Source of the DNA: CAZUAQ01 sp964618455
Lineage (GTDB): Bacteria > Planctomycetota > Phycisphaerae > UBA1845 > PWPN01
DNA length: 29,562 nucleotides
Reading direction: 5' to 3'
Assembly: GCA_964618455.1 (NCBI GenBank)
Contig: CAZUAQ010000062.1
Span: 1-29,562, forward strand
Below, one piece after another: positions 1-7,904 of this stretch (position 1 is the first letter of the stretch; every line of letters begins with the position of its first letter). The notes under the pieces were generated by a model, which was not told the origin of the DNA, did not search any database, and saw only the letters and a program-made list of their open reading frames with translations. The position numbers and the translations under genes are program-made.

Positions 1-358
1 CATCGAGAAGCACGTAATAGGGATAGAGCGTGATCGGATCGATCTGCTTCGCCCGGCGGTAGGCTTCACCGGACCAGCCGGTCAGCGTGATCAACAGAAG
101 CAGCGCGCCGATCCCGAGCGGCACTTTGCGGACGCGTCGCAGGCCGATGCGCGTCGTATCCGGGCCGGTCAAGTCGTGGCCGCATTCAGGACAGCGCGTC
201 GATGAAACCCCGGTGAGGTTGTATCGGCAGTGGCGACAATGGCGGGCGTTGCCCACGCGCCGACCGCGCAGCCCCACGATAAGAAGAACCAACCCCAGCG
301 CCGGCAGCGCAAACCCGGCGATCTTGAGCGACAGGATAAGTGTATCGATGGACGGCAT
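1..358 (-). CDS. Zinc-ribbon membrane protein (3' end cut by the window edge)
   Basis: Reading the minus strand from the ATG at 358 gives 119 codons with no stop before the window edge, so the C-terminus is missing. Residues 7-29 form a first membrane helix. A short zinc ribbon follows, with CRHC at 41-44 and CPEC at 56-59 around the segment RYNLTG. A second hydrophobic helix lies at about 79-95. Small membrane proteins with this CxxCxYNLTG...CPECG signature are frequent in Phycisphaerae and related planctomycetes, and their role is not known. The four cysteines probably bind one zinc ion on the cytoplasmic side between the helices, which is inference. No typical Shine-Dalgarno motif stands out before the ATG. 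The next 287 bases downstream on the plus strand carry only repeats. Confidence 0.7.
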   Translation of the reverse strand, partial: MPSIDTLILSLKIAGFALPALGLVLLIVGLRGRRVGNARHCRHCRYNLTGVSSTRCPECGHDLTGPDTTRIGLRRVRKVPLGIGALLLLITLTGWSGEAYRRAKQIDPITLYPYYVLLD

Positions 359-410
359 GGATTCCCCAAGTCAACGCTACCGTTCCGAAACCCCGACACC
401 ATCTGTTATA

Positions 411-474
411 GACAGAATGGACAGGATCTACAAGATGAATCTCATCCTGTTCATCATCTCAATCCTGTCCATTC
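411..474. repeat. Imperfect palindromic element (ACAGGAT/ATCCTGT type)
   Basis: The outer arms GAATGGACAGGAT (415-427) and ATCCTGTCCATTC (462-474) are a perfect 13-base inverted repeat. Inside lie weaker inverted matches such as GATGAA (434-439) and TTCATC (450-455), and several degenerate copies of an ACAGGAT/AAGATGA-like unit. Similar composite palindromes built from ACAGGAT and ATCCTGT are scattered between genes in several bacterial phyla. It lies between the zinc-ribbon gene and the 3' end of the GH97 gene. Its function is unknown. Confidence 0.6.
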
Positions 475-588
475 ACCCGCATATGCGCCCAACCATCCCC
501 CGCCTCCTCCATCTGCGTCATCCGCGCAATCTGGAGATGAATCCCAAGGCGCCACGGAGCAACACGCGAATTGCCGACGCCTCAGAAA

Positions 589-647
589 GTGTGTGAGAAG
601 CTCTTCCAGAGAAAGAAACGGTCCTTGAGCTTCTCACACACAAGCTC
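589..647. repeat. Overlapping inverted repeats at the 3' end of the GH97 gene
   Basis: GTGTGTGAGAAGCTC (589-603) and GAGCTTCTCACACAC (627-641) are a perfect 15-base inverted repeat with a 23-base spacer. A third short arm, AAGCTC (642-647), can also pair with GAGCTT (627-632) and overlaps the GH97 stop codon, so two mutually exclusive hairpins can form in the minus-strand transcript. No T-run follows, so it is not a classical intrinsic terminator. It may be a 3' transcript stabiliser or a factor-dependent end. Confidence 0.55.
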
Positions 648-2649
648 ACTCCCGCGGCGTCAGCTTCGCGACGAAACCGCCGAACTCGTGCATCGTCACG
701 TTCAGCGCGGCATACCGCACCAGCGTCTTTGACCGGATCTCACACTGGCGCGGATTCGACCACGTGCGGTCGCCGTCGGTAATGAGCGTGGCGTCGTAGG
801 TTGCGCCCTCCGGCAGGAACTCCATGATCAGCCGGAAGGATCGGCCGCGCTCGCGCTTTCTGCCGAAGGTGTCCGAGGCGTTCATCCCCGCCAGATACCA
901 ATCGTCCCCGTGCCGCCGCGCCGTAACGATGTACTCGCCGGGCGAACCTTCCAGCACGTGCGTTTCGTCCCAGACCGTCGGCACCTCGCGCAGGAACGGC
1001 AGCGCCGGGTGACCGCGATAGTTGCCCGGGAAGTCCGCCACCGTCGTCAGCGGCGCGAAGTACACCACGTACATCGCGAGTTGATGGCACGTTGTGCCCA
1101 TGACCTGCGGCCCGTCGTCGCGCACCTGGAAATGCTCCGGCAGCGCCACGTCCAGCCCGCCCGGGGTGTAGTCCATCGGCCCCGCCGGCATGCGCGTGAA
1201 CGGCAGCGTCACGTTGTGCTGCGGCGTCAGGTCGCGCGACCACTTGTTCGCTTCCGCGCCGAGCACCGCCTCCCGCGCGATCATGTTCGGCCACGTACGG
1301 TAGATGCCCGTCGGCTTGTACGCGCCGTGCATGTTGACCATCAGTTTATGCTCGGCTGCCTTGCGCGCCACCGTGTGATACCAGTTCACCATGGACTGGT
1401 CCTCGCGGAGCATGAAGTCGACCTTCACGCCGGCGATGCCCCATTTCTCGAAGAGCGGGAAGGCCTCGTCCATCTGGTGGGCGGCGTGACCCGAGGAAAG
1501 CCAGAGCCAGATGCCGACGTCCCGGGCGCCGGCGTACGCGATCAGCTCGGGCAGGTCGATGGCAGGCATGGGACGCGTGATGTCGCTGAGGCGGATCGGG
1601 CGATCCTCCGGGCCTGGCACGTTCGCCCACCAGTACCACCCCTCGTCGAGGACGATGCCGTCGAACCCGTTCTCGGCGGCGAAGTCGATGTAGTGCTTCA
1701 TCGTCGGCGTGTTGACGCCACCGGCGAAGTCGACGCCGGTCACCATGCGCTTCGACCACCACGGCCAGACGACCTTGCCGGGCTGGATCCACGAGGGATC
1801 CTCGATCGCACATGGCGGATTCAGCCGCGGGACGATTGGGGACTCGACGAGGTCCCCGGCACGGCGGCCGAGCATCACCACGCGCCAGGGCGACTGCATG
1901 GGCACGTCACGGACGACGGCGGGCTGCCCGCCTCGCCGCGCCAGGCGCGATGCCAGCACCGCTCCACCGCTTTGACCGTGCGTCTCGGGCACGAGGAACA
2001 TGCCGGCGTAGTCGTCGAGATGCGCCTCGGTGATCAACGACCAGTGCCCGGAGGGATGGCGCAGGGTTGTCGGCAGGCCGATCAGCTTCGCTTCGAGCTT
2101 GGAGAGCGGCGTGCGGTGGTAATGGTGTTCGTACGACGTGCCGAAGCTTTTGACGGGCAGCGCGAAGACCTCCGGATCGTCGGGAAAGGCGAAGGCGGTG
2201 CGCTCCTCATTGATGCGGACGGTGGATGGCCCTGGCTTCGTCACGGCGTAACGGAATGCCACGCCATCGTCGTAGGCGCGCACGATGACGCGTAATGTGA
2301 TGTCACTGTGCGCGGGGTCGACGTAGTCGGCGATCAATTCGTGGCCATGATCGCGCAGCAGTGTCTCCGGGCGGTACGGCTTGGGATAGGTCTCATCGAA
2401 CTCGCGCATCTCGTGCGACGCCAACGCCAGCCCCGGGCCGAGCATGACATCCTCCGCCAGATCGAGTCCGAGGCGGACCGGGCCGACCAGATGCGCCTCA
2501 TCCATGGTCACGTGCAATGACGGGCCAGTATCGCCCGGGCGCAGCATCGCCACGACTTTGCCGTCAGGCGACGCGACGCGAACGTCGTTCGCCTGAAGCC
2601 CCGACACGCCACCCATCACCACGAACAGACAGAGCAATCGATTGTACAT
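646..2649 (-). CDS. Glycoside hydrolase family 97 (probable alpha-galactosidase/alpha-glucosidase)
   Basis: An exported glycosidase of family GH97. The order is a signal peptide (first ~20 residues after the ATG at 2649), an N-terminal beta-sandwich (about 25-260, with the SPDGKVV start typical of GH97_N), a (beta/alpha)8 catalytic domain (about 270-560) and a C-terminal beta domain. In GH97, retaining members use an aspartate in a KVDF-like strand as nucleophile. Here GVKVDFM places it at D411, and the REAVLGAE stretch gives acidic candidates E460 and E466. This suggests the retaining, alpha-galactosidase-like subgroup over the inverting SusB type. The frame stays open to a GTG at 2685, but the ATG at 2649 gives the cleaner signal peptide. 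The GxGYxYP gene lies 72 bases upstream on the same strand, so both may be co-transcribed. The exact substrate is not readable from sequence. Confidence 0.9.
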   Translation of the reverse strand: MYNRLLCLFVVMGGVSGLQANDVRVASPDGKVVAMLRPGDTGPSLHVTMDEAHLVGPVRLGLDLAEDVMLGPGLALASHEMREFDETYPKPYRPETLLRDHGHELIADYVDPAHSDITLRVIVRAYDDGVAFRYAVTKPGPSTVRINEERTAFAFPDDPEVFALPVKSFGTSYEHHYHRTPLSKLEAKLIGLPTTLRHPSGHWSLITEAHLDDYAGMFLVPETHGQSGGAVLASRLARRGGQPAVVRDVPMQSPWRVVMLGRRAGDLVESPIVPRLNPPCAIEDPSWIQPGKVVWPWWSKRMVTGVDFAGGVNTPTMKHYIDFAAENGFDGIVLDEGWYWWANVPGPEDRPIRLSDITRPMPAIDLPELIAYAGARDVGIWLWLSSGHAAHQMDEAFPLFEKWGIAGVKVDFMLREDQSMVNWYHTVARKAAEHKLMVNMHGAYKPTGIYRTWPNMIAREAVLGAEANKWSRDLTPQHNVTLPFTRMPAGPMDYTPGGLDVALPEHFQVRDDGPQVMGTTCHQLAMYVVYFAPLTTVADFPGNYRGHPALPFLREVPTVWDETHVLEGSPGEYIVTARRHGDDWYLAGMNASDTFGRKRERGRSFRLIMEFLPEGATYDATLITDGDRTWSNPRQCEIRSKTLVRYAALNVTMHEFGGFVAKLTPRE

Positions 2650-2721
2650 AAGACACTTTCGTATGAGTTTGAGAACGAGCGTCACATCAGCGCACGCGCC
2701 GCTTTGGTCATTCGGCTTTCG

Positions 2722-4257
2722 TCATTTCTTCCCGGCTTGTCTCGCCAGCCGCATCATATCATCGAGCCGGACGGGAATGAATCGTTCCGGATCGAGTTCG
2801 CGCATGATCCTCCGGCACTGCGTCACGACGTCCTTCCGGGGACTGCGATAGACGCAGACGAAGGAAGGATCGCCCTGGCGGTCGGCGGCGGCGCGGATGC
2901 GTTCGGCGATCTGCGCCGGCGTGCCGTAGTAGTGCACGAGCGGGGCGGGCATGAAGACGACCGGCGTGCCGTCGGGCAGGTGGCGAACCGTCTGCTTCTT
3001 CCAGCCGAGGTGCACGATGCCGTCGAGCCTGGCGCGGCGGGCGTAATCGGTGTACGCGTCGTAATCCGGCTGACCGTTGCTCCAAAGTTCGACCACGCGG
3101 ACATCCCCCGCGCGTAGGTGCGGCGCGGCGAAGTCGATGTACGGCTGTGGATCCGGGAGCTTGTTCATGAACACGTAGCCCGCCCCGCCCACACCGGCGT
3201 AGAAGAAGTCGTTCGGCGTGGCGGTGCGGTAGTAATGGTGGACATGCGCGGGCATGTGCTTCACTTCGCGCGGGTTGAGCCCCCAGTTCATCGGCAGCTT
3301 TCCGCGCTGCGGATCGGTCCATCCGCCCATGAAAAAGGAAGCGGTCACGCGGTGCGTATCACCTTCGCTGATGAGAAACGCCACGTAACACTTGGCGTCG
3401 AGCCGCGCTTTCCGCAGGGGGGAGCGCGATTGCCGGAAGCGCAGCTTTCGCCGCCCGGTCGCGATCGCCTCGTGGTAGGAGAGGTTGGCGGAGCGCCCGC
3501 ACATGAGGTAGTGGTTGTATCGATTGATGAGCGTGGTGTGTTTCCATTCGGGCTCGGCCCAGCCATAGATGGCGGCGGGGGCCTCGAGGCGACGGAAGAT
3601 CCGCCGGAAGAGACGCACGTCTTCGGGATAGCCGGACACCTTGCGCTTGAAGTAGCAGTCGGGCCGGGCGACCGGAGCGAGGTTGAACACGAACCCGCGA
3701 TGCCGCACGGCATAGTCGAGGGCGGTGATGACGCCCAGGTCGTAGCCGAAGTCCACGTCGTCGTGCGACTGCCCGGCGTTAAAGGCGAGCCGGCGATGGC
3801 ATCGGGGCATCAGTTCACGGATCGCCCAGCCGTAGGCGTCGGCGGCGGAGGCCCAGTTGAACCGGCGCAGGTCGTGAACCACGTCGGGCTTCCACGGCAT
3901 CTGCCGGAGCTGGCCCGGCGTGAGTGGCAGGAGGTCCTCCAGCCCCGCCAGCGTCACTGCCACCCAGCGCGTGGCGTCGAGCTTCGGGTCGTAGAGGACC
4001 GCACCACGAAGATCCTCCCGAAACGCGCGAAGCAGCCGATCACGCGAGCGCACCGACTTGGCGCGAAGGTTCCACTCTTTCACGTTGAGCGCTCGGCGGT
4101 GCGCGTCGGCACGGGCCCAGTCGCTCAGCGTACCCGTATTAAACTGCAGCCGCGGCCCGCGCCGATTGACGATCCCCTGCAGGGCCAGGAGCGACACCCG
4201 CCAGGGCAGTGTTCGCTTGGCCTCAGGCAACGCGAAATAGATGGCCGACTCCGACAT
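2722..4257 (-). CDS. GxGYxYP-family putative glycoside hydrolase
   Basis: About 511 residues from the ATG at 4257. A GTG at 4272 in the same frame is an alternative; the ATG has a GGGGAA stretch about 8 bases upstream. The C-terminal half carries GVGGAGYVF (around residue 361), which matches the G-x-G-Y signature that names the GxGYxYP family, a group of putative glycoside hydrolases with no settled activity. The N-terminal part (GIVNRRGPRLQFN) resembles the companion N-terminal domain, where such proteins have a conserved nRxgPrly motif. The final motif residue is not YP here, so it is a divergent member. I see no signal peptide. It precedes a GH97 gene on the same strand, consistent with a carbohydrate role. 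Function is inferred from family and context only. Confidence 0.7.
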   Translation of the reverse strand: MSESAIYFALPEAKRTLPWRVSLLALQGIVNRRGPRLQFNTGTLSDWARADAHRRALNVKEWNLRAKSVRSRDRLLRAFREDLRGAVLYDPKLDATRWVAVTLAGLEDLLPLTPGQLRQMPWKPDVVHDLRRFNWASAADAYGWAIRELMPRCHRRLAFNAGQSHDDVDFGYDLGVITALDYAVRHRGFVFNLAPVARPDCYFKRKVSGYPEDVRLFRRIFRRLEAPAAIYGWAEPEWKHTTLINRYNHYLMCGRSANLSYHEAIATGRRKLRFRQSRSPLRKARLDAKCYVAFLISEGDTHRVTASFFMGGWTDPQRGKLPMNWGLNPREVKHMPAHVHHYYRTATPNDFFYAGVGGAGYVFMNKLPDPQPYIDFAAPHLRAGDVRVVELWSNGQPDYDAYTDYARRARLDGIVHLGWKKQTVRHLPDGTPVVFMPAPLVHYYGTPAQIAERIRAAADRQGDPSFVCVYRSPRKDVVTQCRRIMRELDPERFIPVRLDDMMRLARQAGKK

Positions 4258-4382
4258 GCGTTCGTTCCCCACAAGTCCCTATCTTCACAAACACCATACA
4301 CCAGCACGCCGGACAGCCCCAGTGTACCACCGAGCCGACTTCTTTGGTCCTGACCGCGCCGCCCACTTCGCCCTCGCGTTCC

Positions 4383-4411
4383 TTGCTGCGTGCCCGCGCC
4401 CTTCATAAGAT
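4383..4411 (+). promoter_or_regulatory. Possible sigma70-type promoter of the SGNH/branching enzyme/GH127 genes
   Basis: TTGCTG (4383-4388) and TAAGAT (4406-4411) are separated by 17 bases, with 3 of 6 and 4 of 6 matches to consensus. A start of transcription near 4418 would exclude the more upstream GTG start at 4415 and leave a leader of about 50 bases before the TTG start at 4469. The leader would begin with a perfect 7-base hairpin, GTGCATC (4415-4421) with GATGCAC (4435-4441). Confidence 0.35.
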
Positions 4412-4468
4412 GAGGTGCATCCTGACGGGTGCCTGATGCACGTTCCCTGTTTTTCCGGGAGTGAACTC

Positions 4469-5728
4469 TTGCCGACACGACGTGAAATGATCCAGGCGAC
4501 GGGACTCGCCGCCGCGGCACTTGGCGCGCCCGCATCGGCGCGCTCGGGCCAGAACACGAACAAGAAGAACGCCGTCGACGCGCGGAAATACCTTTCACGG
4601 CTGATCTACAAGAAGCAGGATCTCGACGACTGGTTCACCGGCAACGGCTTCCCTTTCGCGCGCTACCACAGTGAATGGGGCTGGCTGCTGCGTGACGTGC
4701 GGATGCTCGACGGCATCGACGGGGCGGTCTCGACCTACACCTACCCCTCCGACCAGTTGTACGCCCGGCGGATGATGGCCCACCGTGGTGATCGCCCCTG
4801 CCGGATCAACACCTACGGCGACAGCTTCACGCAATGCCACCAGGTCAACGAAGGCGAGACATGGCAGGAAGTGCTCGCCCGGCATCTGACCGAGCCGATC
4901 CGCAATTTCGGCGTGGGCGCATGGTCGGTCTACCAGGCCTATCTGCGGATGCGCTATGTTGAGGAGCGGATGCCGTCGGATGTGATGATCTTCAACATCT
5001 ACGATGACGATCACTACCGCAACCTGGACGCGTGGCGCAATATCCGGACATACCGCGGGCAGCGTTTTCTCTGTCCGACGCTGCCTCACCTCGTGGTCAA
5101 CCCGGAGACCGGCGAAGCCCGACAGGAGCCCAATCCCTGCCCGACGAAGGAATCGTTCTACCAGCTTTGCGACCTGGACTGGGTGGAAGAGCGCTTCAAG
5201 GACGATTTCGTGCTCGGCATCATGCTGGCCCATCAGAACGCGCGGGAGGGTAATCCGGATCGCGCCTATGAGTCGATCATGAACATGGTGCGCACCCACG
5301 GCATCACCACGCGGATCGACAAGGGCGAGACCATCAGCCGCACGGCGAGCGTGCTTCACGCCAGGACGGCGGTCACCGCCACGATGCGGATCGTCGATTG
5401 GATCGAGGATTTCGCCGCCGCCACCGGGAAGAAAACCCTCTACGTGCTCTCCTTCAACGCCATGAACGTGGCCCGCCGCGTCAAGGAAGGGGGTCGCTTC
5501 GACGCCGACTTCGTGGCGTACCTGAAGAAGCGCGAGTTGAACTTCGTGGACCTCATGGAGGCCCATCTGCAGGATTTCGCCACGTACAAGGGCGATATCG
5601 AGAGCTATCTCCAACGCTATTACATCGGGCACTATAATCCATGGGGCAATTTCTTTACGGCGTTTGCCATGAAGGACAAGCTCGTGGAGTTGCTCGAACC
5701 GAAACCGGTAACGTACCAGGTACCTTGA
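4469..5728 (+). CDS. Tat-exported SGNH/GDSL-like hydrolase
   Basis: The frame is open from a GTG at 4415 and also has an ATG at 4436. The best start is the TTG at 4469: CGGGAGTGA ends a suitable distance before it, and the protein then begins PTRREMIQATGLAAAALG, a twin-arginine signal peptide. The mature part has the SGNH block I motif YGDSFTQ (serine 119) and a C-terminal block, GHYNPWGN (histidine 388), where the catalytic His is expected, followed by NFFTAFAM as in carbohydrate-esterase-like SGNH proteins. The family includes acetyl esterases and lipases that act on polysaccharide side groups. Between the blocks is a region with many acidic and aromatic residues that I do not recognise. 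A GH13 gene follows 41 bases later, so the role may be deacylation of a glycan. The substrate is unknown. Confidence 0.65.
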   Translation: MPTRREMIQATGLAAAALGAPASARSGQNTNKKNAVDARKYLSRLIYKKQDLDDWFTGNGFPFARYHSEWGWLLRDVRMLDGIDGAVSTYTYPSDQLYARRMMAHRGDRPCRINTYGDSFTQCHQVNEGETWQEVLARHLTEPIRNFGVGAWSVYQAYLRMRYVEERMPSDVMIFNIYDDDHYRNLDAWRNIRTYRGQRFLCPTLPHLVVNPETGEARQEPNPCPTKESFYQLCDLDWVEERFKDDFVLGIMLAHQNAREGNPDRAYESIMNMVRTHGITTRIDKGETISRTASVLHARTAVTATMRIVDWIEDFAAATGKKTLYVLSFNAMNVARRVKEGGRFDADFVAYLKKRELNFVDLMEAHLQDFATYKGDIESYLQRYYIGHYNPWGNFFTAFAMKDKLVELLEPKPVTYQVP

Positions 5729-5769
5729 GTGCGCGAGTCTATTCAATCACCAGATCGTGACGGGAGTCC

Positions 5770-7830
5770 ATGTCGAAATCGCCATCAGTGACGACGCCGC
5801 AAGCGACGGACGGGACCGCCCTGATCGCACAGGATCCATGGCTCGAACCGTTCGCGACCGCCCTTCGCTTACGCTATTCTCGCCTCCGGCAGAAACTGCA
5901 AGACATCGAATCCGTGTTCGACTCGCTGGACGCGTTCTCGCAGGGCCATCGGTACTTCGGTTTCAACCGCGGCAAAAGTGACGGCCGGCCGGGTCTCTGG
6001 TATCGCGAGTGGGCCCCCGGGGCACACGGGCTCTTCCTGATCGGCGACTTCAACCAGTGGGATCGCCAGGCGCATCCGCTCGAACGCGACGAGTTCGGCA
6101 CGTGGCACCTGTTCCTCCCCGACGGTGACCCGCAGCCGACCCATGAGAGCCGCGTCAAGGTCCACGTCACGTCGCCGAGCGGCGGTATGGATCGCATCCC
6201 CGCCTACATCACCCGGGCCATCTACGAACGCGGCACCAACGCCTATACCGGCCAGTTCTGGGAACCGAACGAACCTTACACGTGGCGATTCGATTTTCCG
6301 AAGCTCGCCGGCTGCCCGCGTATTTACGAAGCGCACGTCGGCATGGCTCTCGAAGCCGAACGCGTCGGCACCTATCGCGAGTTCGCCGATCTTGTGATCC
6401 CGCGCATCCGCAAGGCCGGGTACAACGTGGTGCAGCTCATGGCGATCCAGGAGCATCCGTACTACGCCTCCTTCGGCTATCACGTGAGCAACTTCTTCGC
6501 CGCTTCCTCACGCTTCGGGACGCCCGAGGATCTCAAGTATCTCATCGACTGCGCCCACGGCGCGGGGCTGCGCGTCTTCATCGATCTCGTCCACAGCCAC
6601 GCCGTGAAGAATGTCCTCGACGGGCTCAACCAGTTCGACGGCACCGGCCATCACTACTTCCACGAAGGCTCGCGCGGCGATCACGACGCCTGGGATTCCA
6701 AGCTCTTCGACTACGACAAGACCGAGGTGCTGCGCTTCCTGCTGAGCAACGTCCGCTACTGGCTGGAGGAGTACCGATTCGACGGCATCCGCTTCGACGG
6801 CATCACCAGCATGATGTACCTTCATCACGGGCTGGGCAAGGACTTCACGAATTACGGCGACTACTTCAATCACGAAATCGACGAGCCCGCCGTCACCTAT
6901 CTGCAGCTGGCCAACACGGTCGCCCATGACGTGCGCGATGACGTCATCACCGTGGCAGAGGATGTCTCCGGCATGCCCGGCCTCGCGCGACCGGTGCCCG
7001 AGGGCGGGCTGGGCTTCGATTACCGGCTTGCCATGGGCGTCCCGGATTACTGGATCAAGATCCTCAAGGAGCAGAAGGACGAAGACTGGCACATGGGCCA
7101 GTTGTTTCACACGCTCGTCAACCGCCGCAACGGGGAGAAACACGTCGCCTATGCCGAATCGCACGACCAGGCACTCGTTGGCGACAAGACCATCGCTTTC
7201 CGTCTCATGGATGCCGACATGTACTGGCTCATGAGCAAGACGGGCGACAAGAACATCATCATCGATCGCGGCATGGCGCTTCACAAAATGATCCGCCTGG
7301 CGACGTTTGCCATCGGCGGCGAGGCGTATCTCAACTTCATGGGCAACGAGTTCGGCCATCCCGAATGGATCGACTTTCCTCGCGCCGGCAACAACGATTC
7401 CTACAAGCATGCCCGGCGGCAGTGGTCGCTGCGCGACAGCCCCATCCTGCGCTATCGCGATCTGGCCACGTTCGACGAAGCGATGCAGAAGATCGATGTC
7501 GATCACGGGCTGCTCTCCGCCTGGCCGACCGACCTGATCCAGATCCACGAAGACCTCAAGCTGATGATCTTCCACCGCGGCCCGCTGGTGTTCGCGTTCA
7601 ACTGGCATGCCACGCATTCCGTGGCGGACCTGCGCTTCGGCGTGCCCGAGTCGCGCAACTATAAGCTCATCCTCAACACCGATGCGCTCTGGTTCGGTGG
7701 CCAGAATCACGTCAACGCCGGTCAAGTCTACATGTGTCAGCCGATCCCGTGGGATCACCGCCACCAGTCCATCCAGATCTACTTGCCAGCCCGTACCGCT
7801 CAGGTCATGATACCGATCGACGGCGAGTGA
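5770..7830 (+). CDS. glgB: 1,4-alpha-glucan branching enzyme, GH13 subfamily 8-like
   Basis: Makes alpha-1,6 branches in glycogen by cutting and transferring alpha-1,4 chains. It has an N-terminal helical lead (1-60), a CBM48 domain (about 70-180, WYREWAPGAHGLFLIGDFN), a GH13 barrel and a C-terminal all-beta domain. The catalytic triad is visible: nucleophile D343 in RFDGITSMMY, acid/base E397 in ITVAEDVSG and D466 in AESHDQALVG. The segment GLGFDYRLAMGVPDYW and the overall shape match the eukaryotic-type branching enzymes (GH13_8), not the usual bacterial GlgB (GH13_9). There is no signal peptide, so it acts in the cytoplasm. The ATG at 5770 has GGGAG only 3 bases ahead, a short spacing. No other glycogen gene is in the window; the gene sits 41 bases after the SGNH gene and 74 bases before GH127. 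Confidence 0.88.
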   Translation: MSKSPSVTTPQATDGTALIAQDPWLEPFATALRLRYSRLRQKLQDIESVFDSLDAFSQGHRYFGFNRGKSDGRPGLWYREWAPGAHGLFLIGDFNQWDRQAHPLERDEFGTWHLFLPDGDPQPTHESRVKVHVTSPSGGMDRIPAYITRAIYERGTNAYTGQFWEPNEPYTWRFDFPKLAGCPRIYEAHVGMALEAERVGTYREFADLVIPRIRKAGYNVVQLMAIQEHPYYASFGYHVSNFFAASSRFGTPEDLKYLIDCAHGAGLRVFIDLVHSHAVKNVLDGLNQFDGTGHHYFHEGSRGDHDAWDSKLFDYDKTEVLRFLLSNVRYWLEEYRFDGIRFDGITSMMYLHHGLGKDFTNYGDYFNHEIDEPAVTYLQLANTVAHDVRDDVITVAEDVSGMPGLARPVPEGGLGFDYRLAMGVPDYWIKILKEQKDEDWHMGQLFHTLVNRRNGEKHVAYAESHDQALVGDKTIAFRLMDADMYWLMSKTGDKNIIIDRGMALHKMIRLATFAIGGEAYLNFMGNEFGHPEWIDFPRAGNNDSYKHARRQWSLRDSPILRYRDLATFDEAMQKIDVDHGLLSAWPTDLIQIHEDLKLMIFHRGPLVFAFNWHATHSVADLRFGVPESRNYKLILNTDALWFGGQNHVNAGQVYMCQPIPWDHRHQSIQIYLPARTAQVMIPIDGE

Positions 7831-7904
7831 TTTGACCGACGCCATGAGTTCGCTCGAGACTCGTCACATTCTTACGAACCCCAAATCCATTGAGGAGGTG
7901 CCCC

